From Anaerolineales bacterium (lineage in GTDB: Bacteria; Chloroflexota; Anaerolineae; Anaerolineales; DRMV01): a DNA stretch of 64,000 bases. Positions 55,138-63,678 of this stretch are shown one piece after another (position 1 is the stretch's first letter; every line of letters begins with the position of its first letter). The position numbers were made by a program, and so were the translations under genes. The notes under the pieces are model-generated. The model had not been told where the DNA came from, ran no database searches, and saw nothing but the letters and a program-made list of their open reading frames with translations. The DNA is taken from the NCBI GenBank assembly GCA_027023425.1, contig JALVVL010000041.1:8336-72335 (forward strand). The letters run 5' to 3'.

Positions 55138-56706
55138 ATGGCGTTTGTTATGGATCATTTGCTTTCCTGGATTTTGTTCACGCCCGCCTTGGCCGCGGTG
55201 GTGATGCTTTTCTTCCCGAAGGACAAGGTGAAGTTTCACCGCTGGTTTGCCTTCGCGGCCAGTTTGATTCCGTTGGCGCTTTCCATTGTGCTGTGGGTGA
55301 AATTTGACCCATCGCAGACGGGCTTTCAGTTCCAGGAGCAGGCGGCGTGGTTTACGGCGGTGCATTCCACCTACCATTTGGGCGTGGACGGCATTTCGCT
55401 GACGATGGTTTTGCTCACCACTTTGCTCACTTCCGCCGCTTTGCTGGCTTCGTTCAGCATCACCGAGCGCGTCCAAACTTACATGGTGCTTTTCCTGCTC
55501 ATGGAAACGGGCATGTTGGGCGTGTTCATGGCGCTGGACATGGTGTTCTTCTATGTGTTCTGGGAAGTGAGCCTGATCCCGATGTTCTTCTTGATTTTGC
55601 AGTGGGGCAGCGAAAAGGGTGTGCGGTATTGGCGCCTTGGCAAGCGGGGCGAAGCCAAAGAGCGGACTTACGCGGCGTTCAAGTTCTTGCTCTACACGAT
55701 GGTTGGCTCTTTTGGTTTGCTGATTGCCATTTTCCTCATTGGGAGCAAAGTGGGCTCTTACGACATCGTAACGATGTTCCACAAGTGGCCTACGCTTTCG
55801 GGGAGCATTTTTGGGCTTCCGATTTCCACCATCAAGGCGTTGGCATTTTGGGGCTTTGTGATAGCGTTTGCGGTGAAGGTGCCGGTTTGGCCGTTCCACA
55901 CATGGCTTCCTGACGCCCACACGGCGGCGCCCACGCCCGGCTCTATGATTCTGGCGGGCGTGATGCTGAAGTTGGGCGCTTACGGCTTTTTGCGCTTTGT
56001 GTTGCCGCTTTATCCGGTGCAGGCTAAGTATTACGCCGGGGCGCTTGCTTTCTTGGCGATGATGTCCATTGTGATGGGCGCTTTTGCCTCTTACGGTCAG
56101 ACCGATTTCAAGCGGTTGGTGGCTTATTCGTCTGTGAACCACATGGGCTTTGTGATTTTGGGCATCGCGGCGGCGGCATTCCTCGCCGGCAGCGATCCGA
56201 CGAGCGCCGCGGCGGCGTTGAACGGCGCAGTCCTGCAAATGTTCAACCACGGGCTTTCCGCCGCTGGTATGTTCTTCCTCGTCGGCGTGCTGTATGAGCG
56301 GGCGCATACGCGCGACCTCAACGCCTTTGGCGGGCTTTGGCCGTTGTTGCCGATTTACGGCGGCATTTTGGTCTTCACCTCAATGGCTTCGCTCGGCCTG
56401 CCCGGCCTGAACGGCTTTGTTTCCGAGTTCTTGGTTGTGCGGGGCGCTTTCCCTGCCTTCATGTTCCTGACTGCGCTGAGCATGTTGGGCTTGCTCTTTA
56501 CTGGTGCTTACATCCTCAAAGGGCTGAAGCATGTGCTCCAAGGCCCGCTCAACACCAAGTGGGTGGGGCATCTTACCGATATGTCGGTGCGAGAAATTGT
56601 GGTCATCGCCCCGCTGATGGTGCTGATGCTGTGGATTGGCGTCTGGCCGATGTGGATTTTGGGCGTAATCAACAAAGCGGCGATGCATTTGCTGGCTCTG
56701 CTTTGA
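55138..56706 (+). CDS. nuoM: NADH-quinone oxidoreductase subunit M
   Basis: This 522-aa antiporter-like subunit (NuoM/ND4) has about 14 helices. The conserved blocks are VFFYVFWEVSLIPMFFLILQ, PVWPFHTWLPDAHTAAPTPG, SMILAGVMLKLGAYGFLRF and TDFKRLVAYSSVNHMGFVIL. Key glutamate and lysines of the proton path are in these blocks. The ATG at 55138 has GGAG about 6 bases upstream; an upstream in-frame start at 55099 lies inside nuoL's end and was not used. Confidence 0.97.
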   Translation: MAFVMDHLLSWILFTPALAAVVMLFFPKDKVKFHRWFAFAASLIPLALSIVLWVKFDPSQTGFQFQEQAAWFTAVHSTYHLGVDGISLTMVLLTTLLTSAALLASFSITERVQTYMVLFLLMETGMLGVFMALDMVFFYVFWEVSLIPMFFLILQWGSEKGVRYWRLGKRGEAKERTYAAFKFLLYTMVGSFGLLIAIFLIGSKVGSYDIVTMFHKWPTLSGSIFGLPISTIKALAFWGFVIAFAVKVPVWPFHTWLPDAHTAAPTPGSMILAGVMLKLGAYGFLRFVLPLYPVQAKYYAGALAFLAMMSIVMGAFASYGQTDFKRLVAYSSVNHMGFVILGIAAAAFLAGSDPTSAAAALNGAVLQMFNHGLSAAGMFFLVGVLYERAHTRDLNAFGGLWPLLPIYGGILVFTSMASLGLPGLNGFVSEFLVVRGAFPAFMFLTALSMLGLLFTGAYILKGLKHVLQGPLNTKWVGHLTDMSVREIVVIAPLMVLMLWIGVWPMWILGVINKAAMHLLALL

Positions 56707-56747
56707 TGTCCGGCTGGTGTGCCGAACTTGTGTCTGGAGGTGCCTAA

Positions 56748-58196
56748 GTGAGTGGCATTAACACTGCTGATATGCTGGCGATTTTGCCGGAAATCCTTAT
56801 TTTGCTGGTTGCCGCGGCGGTTTTGGTGGTGGATTTGTTTGAGCGCGGCAAGCACCCCCGCCTGCTGGGATGGATTGCGGCCGGAGGTTTGACGCTTTCC
56901 ATAGCGGTTAGTATTGCCTACGCCATGCCGCCCGATAAAGGGCAACTTGTTTGGGGCGGCATGTTGAGGTACGACTGGCTGGGGTTTGTGTTCCAAATGG
57001 TGTTCATGCTGGGGGCGGCGGCTACCGCGCTCTTTGCGATGGACATAGAGCATTTGGGCGAGCGGGGTGAGTTTTACATCTTGTTGCTCGCTTCCACTTT
57101 GGGCATGACTTTGATGGCTTCTGCCGCCGACCTTATCATGCTTTATTTGGCGATTGAAACTACTTCAATCCCGATGTATGTGCTCGCCGGTTTCATCCAC
57201 CCCGACCGCCGCTCGGTTGAATCGGGCTTCAAGTACCTCTTGTTCGGTGCCATGTCTTCTGCTGTGATGCTTTACGGCTTTAGCCTGCTGTATGGCTTTA
57301 CCGGCGAGACCAGTTTGGCGGCGTTGGCGACTGCAGTTACCCACCTCAGCCTGCCGGTTGTGCTGGGGATTGTTGTCCTCATTTTGGTTGGATTTGGCTT
57401 CAAGACTTCGGTGGTTCCTTTCCACTTCTGGGCGCCCGATGTGTACGAAGGCGCGCCCACGCCGGTTACCGGCTTCCTTTCCACCGCTTCAAAAGCCGCC
57501 GGTTTTGCTGTGCTTGTGCGGGTTTTGCTCACGGCTTTTGGCGGCAGTTATATGCCCTACTGGGGCGCAATTTTGGCGGCGATTTCGGTCGTCACCATGA
57601 CCTTAGGCAACACCTTCGCCATTGCCCAGAAAGACATCAAGCGGATGCTGGCTTATTCGTCAATCGCCCATGCCGGTTACATGCTGATAGGCGTGGTGGC
57701 GCTGAGCGCGCTCGGCATTGCGGGCGTGGTGTTTTACCTCGGCGTTTATCTGCTCAGCAACATCACCGCTTTTGGCGTGGTGGCGATGGTGGAGCGCGCC
57801 GACGGCACTACCGGCATTGCCGATTATTCCGGCTTGAGCAAGCGGGCGCCGTGGCTGGCTTTGGCACTGATGGTTGCTTTGCTTTCGCTTTCGGGCACTC
57901 CGCCGTTTGGCGGCTTTGTGGGCAAAGTGTGGTTGTTTGGCGCGGCCGTGAGCAAAAACCTGACTTGGTTGGCGATTGTCGGTGTGCTCAACTCGGTTGT
58001 GGCAATGTACTACTACCTTGTGGTGCTCAAGGTGGCTTACTTTGACCCGCCTGCCAAGCCCGAACGCGTGCCGGTCAGCGCTTCTTACTCTGTTGGATTG
58101 ACGGTGCTTGCCGCCGCAGTTTTGCTGGTGGGCATTGCCTTTGCCCCGTGGTATTCATGGGCGGCTAAGGCGGCGGCGGTGCTTTTCGGCATGTAA
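56748..58196 (+). CDS. nuoN: NADH-quinone oxidoreductase subunit N
   Basis: This 482-aa protein is the third antiporter-like subunit (NuoN/ND2). LYLAIETTSIPMYVLAGFI, then VVPFHFWAPDVYEGAPTPVT and AIAQKDIKRMLAYSSIAHAG are diagnostic. The start is GTG with GGAGG 8 bases before it. It ends the operon, and a hairpin terminator follows 22 bases later. Confidence 0.97.
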   Translation: MSGINTADMLAILPEILILLVAAAVLVVDLFERGKHPRLLGWIAAGGLTLSIAVSIAYAMPPDKGQLVWGGMLRYDWLGFVFQMVFMLGAAATALFAMDIEHLGERGEFYILLLASTLGMTLMASAADLIMLYLAIETTSIPMYVLAGFIHPDRRSVESGFKYLLFGAMSSAVMLYGFSLLYGFTGETSLAALATAVTHLSLPVVLGIVVLILVGFGFKTSVVPFHFWAPDVYEGAPTPVTGFLSTASKAAGFAVLVRVLLTAFGGSYMPYWGAILAAISVVTMTLGNTFAIAQKDIKRMLAYSSIAHAGYMLIGVVALSALGIAGVVFYLGVYLLSNITAFGVVAMVERADGTTGIADYSGLSKRAPWLALALMVALLSLSGTPPFGGFVGKVWLFGAAVSKNLTWLAIVGVLNSVVAMYYYLVVLKVAYFDPPAKPERVPVSASYSVGLTVLAAAVLLVGIAFAPWYSWAAKAAAVLFGM

Positions 58197-58218
58197 TTTC
58201 CCCTTCCCCGTAAAAGCC

Positions 58219-58260
58219 AACCGGCTGGAGCGTGTGTGCTTCAGCCGGTTTTTGGTTTTT
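58219..58260 (+). terminator. Terminator of the nuo operon
   Basis: AACCGGCTG pairs with CAGCCGGTT and is followed by TTTGGTTTTT. It may also serve the convergent enoyl-CoA hydratase gene. Confidence 0.85.
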
Positions 58261-58301
58261 GGGGAAGTTCTTTCGTGTCAGGTGTTTTGGTGTCAAGTGT
58301 T

Positions 58302-59078
58302 TTAGTCTTCCACAAACTTCGGCTCGCGCTTTTCTAAAAAGGCGTGGACGCCTTCGTAGTGCTCGGCGGTTTTGCCTGCAATGTCTTGAATGTGGGCTTC
58401 GTAGTCCAGCACGGCTTCAAGGTGGGGCATGATGGCGCGGTTGAGGGCGCGTTTGGTCAGCCCCAGCGCCTTGAGCGGGCGCGCGGCAATCTGTTTCGCC
58501 CATGCTCTTGCTTCATCCTGCAGGCTTTCGGCAGGCACAACGCGGTTCACCACGCCCCATTGCAGGGCTTGCTCCGCGGTGAACGGCTCGTTGGTGAAGG
58601 CGTATTCGGTGGCGCGCCCAAACCCCATCATCAGCGGCAGTAGGAGCGACACGCCGGAATCGGGCGCAAGGGCAATGCCCGAAAAGCCGACTACAAAGCG
58701 CGTGCCCGCAGCGGCGATCCGCAGGTCGCAGGCTAATGCCACGCCCAGAGCCGCGCCCGCAACCGCGCCCTGCAAAGCCGCTATCACTGGCTTTTCCATG
58801 CGGCGGAGTTGCAAAATTAGCGGGCTGTAGGTGGCTTGCAGGTGCTTGCGCAAAGATTCACCGCCGACTGCTTCCAGTTCGGTCAAGTCCTGCCCTGCGC
58901 TGAAAACCTTTCCCGCCGCGTTGAGCAGGACGGCGCGCACGGCCTTTTCCCTTTCTGCCTTCCTGAGCGCCCTTTGCAACGCTGCCGTCAGTTCTCGGTT
59001 GAAGGCATTGACCTTTGGGCGGTTGAGCGTGATTATCCGCACGTGCCCTTCGGTTTCTTGAATGACGAGTGAGTCCAT
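58302..59078 (-). CDS. Enoyl-CoA hydratase/isomerase-family protein
   Basis: This 258-aa crotonase-fold protein probably hydrates or isomerises an enoyl-CoA in fatty-acid or aromatic degradation. The oxyanion-hole segments are AAGKVFSAGQDLTELEAVGG and LQGAVAGAALGVALACDLRI. The acidic residue of the second catalytic position lies in ALAPDSGVSLLLPLMMGFG (D in place of the Glu of classic hydratases), as in PaaG-type isomerases. LTKRALNRAI and the C-terminal FLEKREPKF are typical. GGAGG lies 6 bases before the ATG. No other beta-oxidation gene is nearby. Confidence 0.9.
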   Translation of the reverse strand: MDSLVIQETEGHVRIITLNRPKVNAFNRELTAALQRALRKAEREKAVRAVLLNAAGKVFSAGQDLTELEAVGGESLRKHLQATYSPLILQLRRMEKPVIAALQGAVAGAALGVALACDLRIAAAGTRFVVGFSGIALAPDSGVSLLLPLMMGFGRATEYAFTNEPFTAEQALQWGVVNRVVPAESLQDEARAWAKQIAARPLKALGLTKRALNRAIMPHLEAVLDYEAHIQDIAGKTAEHYEGVHAFLEKREPKFVED

Positions 59079-59093
59079 GATTGCCTCCTGTGA

Positions 59094-59121
59094 TAAAAAA
59101 GCGCCCCATTGTTGGGGCGCT
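59094..59121 (-). terminator. Terminator of the acidic-protein gene
   Basis: On the minus strand AAGCGCCCC, loop and GGGGCGCTT are followed by TTTTA. Confidence 0.85.
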
Positions 59122-59141
59122 TGAGGTTTTAGGCGAGTTGG

Positions 59142-59624
59142 CTAAATGTCAAGGGTGAGGTCATCGGAGTCAATGTCCGAAAAGTCGTTCTCGTCGTCTT
59201 CTCCCTCTTCTTCATCGTCAAAATCTTCCGAGAAAAAGCCCAAGCCGTCAAATTCGTCATCCTCGTTGTCGTCCCAATCTTCATCCTCATCGGCAAATTC
59301 GTAGGTGACCTCAATTTCGGGGTTGCCTACTGCAACCCACAGGCGAAGTGTATCGTTGCCGTCAATACGCCCGTAGTGCGCGGCGACTATTGGCAGGCGC
59401 TGAATTTCGCCAAAAGAGTTGCGAAATTCAAGGTGAATTGGCTCACCTGCCTTCCACGCGCGGTAGCAACGCTCTATCAGCGAAGGGCCGTTGAGGGCGC
59501 GCACTTCGGTTACGGCTATCCTTGGAATGCTGGGGCCCTCAACCATTCCATATGCCCAATCTTCTTGGGCGAATTCAAAGGTGGGTGGAGGGCCTTCAAT
59601 GATTGTGATTTTTCTTTCGTCCAT
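59142..59624 (-). CDS. Acidic protein of unknown function
   Basis: This 160-aa protein has a folded N-terminal part of about 105 residues (KITIIEGPPPTFEFAQEDWA, RIAVTEVRALNGPSLIERCY, IHLEFRNSFGEIQRLPIVAA, RLWVAVGNPEIEVTYEF). A tail of about 50 residues is almost entirely Asp/Glu with a few Phe. I do not know the family. The tail could bind basic proteins or metals. It is transcribed alone and has its own terminator. It is divergent from tpiA. Confidence 0.72.
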   Translation of the reverse strand: MDERKITIIEGPPPTFEFAQEDWAYGMVEGPSIPRIAVTEVRALNGPSLIERCYRAWKAGEPIHLEFRNSFGEIQRLPIVAAHYGRIDGNDTLRLWVAVGNPEIEVTYEFADEDEDWDDNEDDEFDGLGFFSEDFDDEEEGEDDENDFSDIDSDDLTLDI

Positions 59625-59704
59625 AACGGTTTACCTCATCTGAGAATGCCTTGCGAGGCACCGCAATCATACCACAAAATCGGTTCATGGTAGCAATTGT
59701 GCGC

Positions 59705-59710
59705 TATAAT
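59705..59710 (+). promoter_or_regulatory. -10 element of tpiA
   Basis: A perfect TATAAT lies 55 bases before the tpiA ATG. The -35 region is poor. Confidence 0.45.
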
Positions 59711-59765
59711 CACTTTGAGCAGGATTTTTTCCGAGCCCGCCTTACCCTAAATTGGAGGTTGAAAA

Positions 59766-60524
59766 ATGCGCATTCCCTTTGTGGCCGGAAACTGGAAGAT
59801 GCACAAGACGGTTGAAGAAGCCCGCTTGCTGATAGCGGAAATGCTTGATGATTTGCAGTTCATTCAGGGCGTGGAGAAGGTGGTTTGTCCTCCGTTTACC
59901 GCCTTGCTGCCGGTGTCTGCCATGTTGGCGGGCACGGACATTGGCGTTGGCGCGCAAAACATGCACTGGGAGGAGGAAGGGGCGTTCACAGGCGAGGTTT
60001 CGCCACGCATGGTGGCGGAGTTTGCCCGTTATGTGATTTTGGGACACTCTGAGCGCCGTGCTTACTTCGGCGAGACGGACGAGACGGTGAACCGCAAGGT
60101 TGCCGCGGCTTTTGCGCACAATTTGGTGCCGATTGTGTGTGTGGGCGAAACCTTAGAGGAGCGCGAGGCAGGCAAGACTGACGCAGTGGTGCAAAGGCAG
60201 GTGCGCGGGGCACTCGCGGGCTTGAGCGCTGAACTTGCTTCGGGCGTGGTGATGGCCTACGAGCCGGTTTGGGCGATTGGGACGGGGCGCGCCGCTACGC
60301 CTGAGGACGCGGCACGCGTGATAGAAGCCGATATTCGCGGCACGCTTGCCGAAATGTTTGGGGATGAGGTAGCCCAGGCCGTGCGCGTGCTTTACGGCGG
60401 TTCGGTAAAGCCCCACAACGCCGCGGAATTTTTTGCCTCGCCGCAAATTGATGGCGCTTTGGTGGGCGGCGCAAGCCTCAAAGCCGACCAATTTGTGGCA
60501 ATCGTCCGCGCCGCCGTTGGATAA
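59766..60524 (+). CDS. tpiA: Triose-phosphate isomerase
   Basis: This 252-aa TIM-barrel enzyme interconverts dihydroxyacetone phosphate and glyceraldehyde 3-phosphate in glycolysis. The catalytic residues are in VAGNWKMHKT (Asn, Lys), ILGHSERR (His) and AYEPVWAIGTGRAAT (Glu, loop 6). The phosphate-binding end is VLYGGSVKPHNAAEF and GALVGGASLK. TGGAGGTTG lies 5 bases before the ATG. The length is normal. Confidence 0.98.
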   Translation: MRIPFVAGNWKMHKTVEEARLLIAEMLDDLQFIQGVEKVVCPPFTALLPVSAMLAGTDIGVGAQNMHWEEEGAFTGEVSPRMVAEFARYVILGHSERRAYFGETDETVNRKVAAAFAHNLVPIVCVGETLEEREAGKTDAVVQRQVRGALAGLSAELASGVVMAYEPVWAIGTGRAATPEDAARVIEADIRGTLAEMFGDEVAQAVRVLYGGSVKPHNAAEFFASPQIDGALVGGASLKADQFVAIVRAAVG

Positions 60525-60526
60525 AA

Positions 60527-60626
60527 TATCCACAGATGGCACAGATTTACACAGATTGAGGAAAAACCGCAGGTTGTCGCAGATTCTGCAGAAAAAAATC
60601 TGCGACAATCTGTGTAATCTGTGGTT
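60527..60626. repeat. ATCTGTG/CACAGAT repeat between tpiA and the glycosylase gene
   Basis: ACAGATGGCACAGATTTACA, CAGATTGAGG, and then AATCTGTGTAATCTGTGG form complementary arms, the same family as near 6420 and 15890. It may act as a bidirectional hairpin between the convergent genes. Confidence 0.65.
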
Positions 60627-61283
60627 TTATTTGTTCGCTAAGTCCGGGAACAACCTGCGAAAGTGCACGCCGATGTGCTCAACTGCTTGCCGCACCAGAG
60701 CACGGTTTTCCTCTAATTGATGCCAGCGGCTGACGCCCGATGGGTGCGGCAGAGGGACAATCCAGCGACCGTTCACCTGCTTTTGCGTGCCGATGATTTC
60801 CTTTAGCGGTGCTTTGGCAGGGTAAAACATGTTGATTGCCAGCCGCCCGACGGGGATGATGAGCGCGGGGTCAACCAGTGCGATTTCCCCCTCCAGAAAC
60901 GGGCGGCAGAGCAGTTGCTCGCGGCGGCTGGGGGCGCGGTCGCCGCTCCCCGATTTGGAGCGACCGGGATAGCATTTCGTTACCGAGGTCATGTATTGCG
61001 TGCGCCGAAACCAATCTTCCTCAATGCCCGCGCCAGCGAGCCATTGGAACAGCCGCTTGCCGCTGCCGGCGTTGAACGGCCTGCCGGCTTTGACTTCGGT
61101 GATGCCGGGGGCTTGGCCGATTACCATGATGCGCGCACCCACGTGCCCCGAGTAAATCGGCTTGGGATGCACCCAGTAGCCTGCCTCAATGCATGCTCGG
61201 CACATTTCCATTTTCCGGCGCAGGGCTTCTAAAGCCTCGCGCCGTTCTTCTATGCTTTTTGGGATTTGCGGCTTGGCGTCCAT
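60627..61283 (-). CDS. Uracil-DNA glycosylase family protein (iron-sulfur type)
   Basis: This 218-aa protein belongs to the UDG superfamily, families 4/5, which removes uracil from DNA. Motif 1 is IGQAPGITEVKAGRPFNAGSG (residues about 50-70) and motif 2 is LPHPSGVSRW. The Cys residues CRAC near the N terminus, and the cysteines in VTKCYPGR and LLCRPF, would hold a [4Fe-4S] cluster. I chose the ATG at 61283 because the longer frame overlaps the next gene. It is 13 bases from the laccase-domain gene and in the same operon. Whether it prefers uracil or other deaminated bases is not evident. Confidence 0.88.
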   Translation of the reverse strand: MDAKPQIPKSIEERREALEALRRKMEMCRACIEAGYWVHPKPIYSGHVGARIMVIGQAPGITEVKAGRPFNAGSGKRLFQWLAGAGIEEDWFRRTQYMTSVTKCYPGRSKSGSGDRAPSRREQLLCRPFLEGEIALVDPALIIPVGRLAINMFYPAKAPLKEIIGTQKQVNGRWIVPLPHPSGVSRWHQLEENRALVRQAVEHIGVHFRRLFPDLANK

Positions 61284-61296
61284 TGTGAAATCCGAA

Positions 61297-62094
61297 TTAC
61301 CTCGGCAGAGCCGCCAACACGCCGAACCTGCCGGTTTTGCCGTGCTCGGCGCGGTGCGAGTACCAATCCTGCAAATTCGCGGCAGTGCAAATGCGCGCCA
61401 CCTCAATATGCTCATCGGGCACGCCCGCCAAACGCAAGGTCAGGCGATTGGCTTCCCAAAGGTCAAAGAAAATGCTCCCGTTGCGCTTGGGGAGCAAGCG
61501 CTCGGCCTCCGCTCCAAAAGCATTTTGCACCTGCTCGGCCACTTCTGCGCCAATTTCGTAATGATTTGGCCCGATTGCTGGGCCAATTGCCGCGAGCAGG
61601 TCGGCAGGTTTGCTACCGAAACGCTCCGCCATTGCCTCCACTGCGGCACGCGCCACGCCGATTACCGTGCCCTTCCAGCCTGCATGCGCCAAGGCGAGGG
61701 CTTGGCGGCGCGGGTCGTAAAGCAAAATCGGCACACAATCGGCAAAGCGCATCACCAAGGTAACGGCGGGTTGGTCGGTGATGATGATGTCGGCTTTTTG
61801 GGGGGAAGAATCGCGTGAAACGGGGCGCGGGTTAGCAGCGTAAACTGCTTCTTTGCCGTGAACCAGCCATGAATCGTAGCGGCTTTCCACTGGCAGGCTG
61901 AGCGCCGAGAAGGCGCGGCGGATGTTTTCCTGCACGCGTTCCCATTCATCGCCCACGGTGGCGCCCATGTTGAGCGAAGCCCAAGGCGCGGGGCTGACGC
62001 CGCCGCGGCGTGTGAAAGCGCCATGCACAACGCCGTAGCGGTTCAGATTCTCAAAAGTGTAGTAGCGGAGCGGGGGAGAGTCTTGGAAGGGCAT
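61297..62094 (-). CDS. pgeF: Laccase-domain (YfiH/PgeF) protein
   Basis: This 265-aa protein belongs to the YfiH/PgeF family, which has purine nucleoside phosphorylase/deaminase activity or edits peptidoglycan. The zinc ligands are visible in WLVHGKEA (His), ADCVPILLYDP (Cys) and LAHAGWKGTV (His). AIGPAIGPNHYEIGAEVAEQ is the conserved C-terminal block. I placed the start at the ATG at 62094; further in-frame codons upstream are in a repetitive AT-rich stretch. It overlaps no neighbour and is expressed with the glycosylase gene. Confidence 0.9.
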   Translation of the reverse strand: MPFQDSPPLRYYTFENLNRYGVVHGAFTRRGGVSPAPWASLNMGATVGDEWERVQENIRRAFSALSLPVESRYDSWLVHGKEAVYAANPRPVSRDSSPQKADIIITDQPAVTLVMRFADCVPILLYDPRRQALALAHAGWKGTVIGVARAAVEAMAERFGSKPADLLAAIGPAIGPNHYEIGAEVAEQVQNAFGAEAERLLPKRNGSIFFDLWEANRLTLRLAGVPDEHIEVARICTAANLQDWYSHRAEHGKTGRFGVLAALPR

Positions 62095-62160
62095 AATTCG
62101 CAAATCGCAAATCCTAAATCGCAAATCGCGATTAGCGATTTAGGATTTAGGATTTAGGCT
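62095..62160. repeat. Short tandem repeat of CGATTTAGGATTT units
   Basis: The words GCAAATCGC, CTAAATCG and GATTTAGGATTTAGGATTTA repeat and form an inverted arrangement around CGCGATTAGCG. They lie between pgeF and the DUF2085 gene and overlap the latter's last codons. Confidence 0.65.
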
Positions 62161-63102
62161 ATCGTCGTGGTTGATTGCTTGAATGCGTGCAATTTTCGCG
62201 GCAAGGTAGGCGCGGTTTTCGCGCATGGCTTCTTCAATTAGTGGGTAGCCAAACCATGCCGTGGTGAAGCCGAAAAGGAAGCCCGTGATTGTGCGCAAGA
62301 GCGGCGTGCTTTCGCGGAATGGGATGGGAGAGTTGGAAAGTTGACTAATGATTTGGCTGAAGCCGTCAATTCCTATTGGCAGCCAGCCTATCAAAATCCA
62401 TAAATACCACGGCAAGGGTGGAATTTTGCGTCGGGTTAGGGCAAAGAGCAAGCCGAAAAGCAAGACAGCACCCCAAATTGCCACATCGCGCTCGCAAAAG
62501 GCCACTTTGTAGCCGAGTTTTTTGTTGCCGATGAAGGTGCGGGCATCCCACAAATCGTCCGGGTCGCGGCCGGTGGCCTGCTCGTAGGTTTTCAGGCCGC
62601 GCACATGGGCGGCGGCGCGGGGGTAGGCCACCTGCTCGCCGAACAAGAACCACGACCGATAGGCCAGTTGGTGGCAAACGAAGCCGTAGGCCTTGTAGAT
62701 GAGGCGCGCCGGGGCGGTTGCTCCCTCTTCCATCAGAACCGGCGCCAAGAACGGCAAGCCCACATACACCGCCACTATCAGGTTGAAAATCAGCAGCCAA
62801 TGCTTGACAACGCCGTAAGCCACTTTGTCGGCAAGGCCAATTTGCCGTTGGTGCGCGCGAACGCTTCGCTCCGCCGCTAACAGCGTGATTTCCAACTGTT
62901 TGGGCTCGGGCTTCCCTTCAATGTGGTAAGCGCCGATTTTGAGGAAAGGTGTCCTCCCTGAAAATTTTTCCTTCAGCGCCGGCTCTTGATTTATGTCAAT
63001 TTCTACCAGCCGATGCGGCGCAAGGCTTTGGAGTTTTGCCAGCGCCGCTTTTATTTCAGCCGTTTCTTCCTCTTTATCGCGGTAGAGCACCACCGTTATC
63101 AT
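62140..63102 (-). CDS. DUF2085 membrane protein with glutaredoxin-like N terminus
   Basis: This 320-aa protein has two parts. Residues 1-80 look like a thioredoxin/glutaredoxin fold (ITVVLYRDKEEETAEIKAAL, LVEIDINQEPALKEKFSGRT-P-FL), but the usual active-site CxxC is absent. Residues 95-310 hold about five membrane helices with the DUF2085 signature YGFVCHQLAYRSWFLFG, then VAFCERDVAIWGAVLLFGLL and IGIDGFSQII. Members occur in Chloroflexota and are often near disulfide-handling genes. The start ATG overlaps the stop of the thioredoxin gene (ATGA). The function is unknown. Confidence 0.82.
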   Translation of the reverse strand: MITVVLYRDKEEETAEIKAALAKLQSLAPHRLVEIDINQEPALKEKFSGRTPFLKIGAYHIEGKPEPKQLEITLLAAERSVRAHQRQIGLADKVAYGVVKHWLLIFNLIVAVYVGLPFLAPVLMEEGATAPARLIYKAYGFVCHQLAYRSWFLFGEQVAYPRAAAHVRGLKTYEQATGRDPDDLWDARTFIGNKKLGYKVAFCERDVAIWGAVLLFGLLFALTRRKIPPLPWYLWILIGWLPIGIDGFSQIISQLSNSPIPFRESTPLLRTITGFLFGFTTAWFGYPLIEEAMRENRAYLAAKIARIQAINHDDSLNPKS

Positions 63103-63677
63103 GGCTGGATGCCGATGCTCTTCAGCCCGCTGGCGAGGGATTGTTTGTTCAGCATCCCAACATGCACGTAGCGGATTACGCCCTTGCTGTCAATGAAAAA
63201 TGTGGTCGGGAAGGCTTGTATTTGGTAGCGGCGCACAATTTGCTGGCCCGGGTCTAAAAGCACGGTAAAGGTAAACCCTTTTTGCTGGATGAAGGCGCTT
63301 ACCCTTTCGTTCGGTTCGCCGTCGTTGACCGCGAGCATCGTGTATTGGCCTTTGTGGCTGTTGTAGGCCTCTTGGAGCATGGGCATTTCGGCGCGGCACG
63401 GCGGGCACCAAGTCGCCCAAAAGTTGAGCACAACGGGCTTGCCGCGCAACGACTTTAGGTTGACCACCTTGCCGTCAAGCGAATCGGCGGTGAAATCGGG
63501 CGCATGGTAGCCCACTCGCGGCGCAGTGGCTTCTTCGCCGGAGCCTTTTTTGAGCAGTGAGGCCGCGCCCACCACCACCAAAAACAGCCCTATCAGGATA
63601 AGTGCGCCAACGATAAGTTGGGAACTGCTGGATTGTTTGCGTGCATTTTTGCGTTTAGTTTTTATTGTTTGTCCCAT
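63099..63677 (-). CDS. TlpA/ResA-type thiol-disulfide oxidoreductase
   Basis: This 192-aa protein has an N-terminal membrane anchor (QLIVGALILIGLFLVVVGAAS) and a thioredoxin fold outside the membrane. The active site is FWATWCPPCRAEMP with the CPPC redox pair. GYHAPDFTADSLDGKVVNLK and IQAFPTTFFIDSKGVIRYVH (with the cis-proline) are family blocks. Members reduce cytochrome c apoproteins or other exported proteins. I chose the ATG at 63677; it follows ccdA by one base. It is expected to receive electrons from CcdA. Confidence 0.93.
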   Translation of the reverse strand: MGQTIKTKRKNARKQSSSSQLIVGALILIGLFLVVVGAASLLKKGSGEEATAPRVGYHAPDFTADSLDGKVVNLKSLRGKPVVLNFWATWCPPCRAEMPMLQEAYNSHKGQYTMLAVNDGEPNERVSAFIQQKGFTFTVLLDPGQQIVRRYQIQAFPTTFFIDSKGVIRYVHVGMLNKQSLASGLKSIGIQP

Positions 63678-63678
63678 T

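Noticed and set aside
50361-58196. Reading the nuo cluster as an Mrp-type antiporter or a membrane-bound hydrogenase arm
   Set aside because: The NuoA ECG loop, NuoH and the NuoJ/NuoK features are those of complex I, and no MrpE/F/G-like subunits are present.
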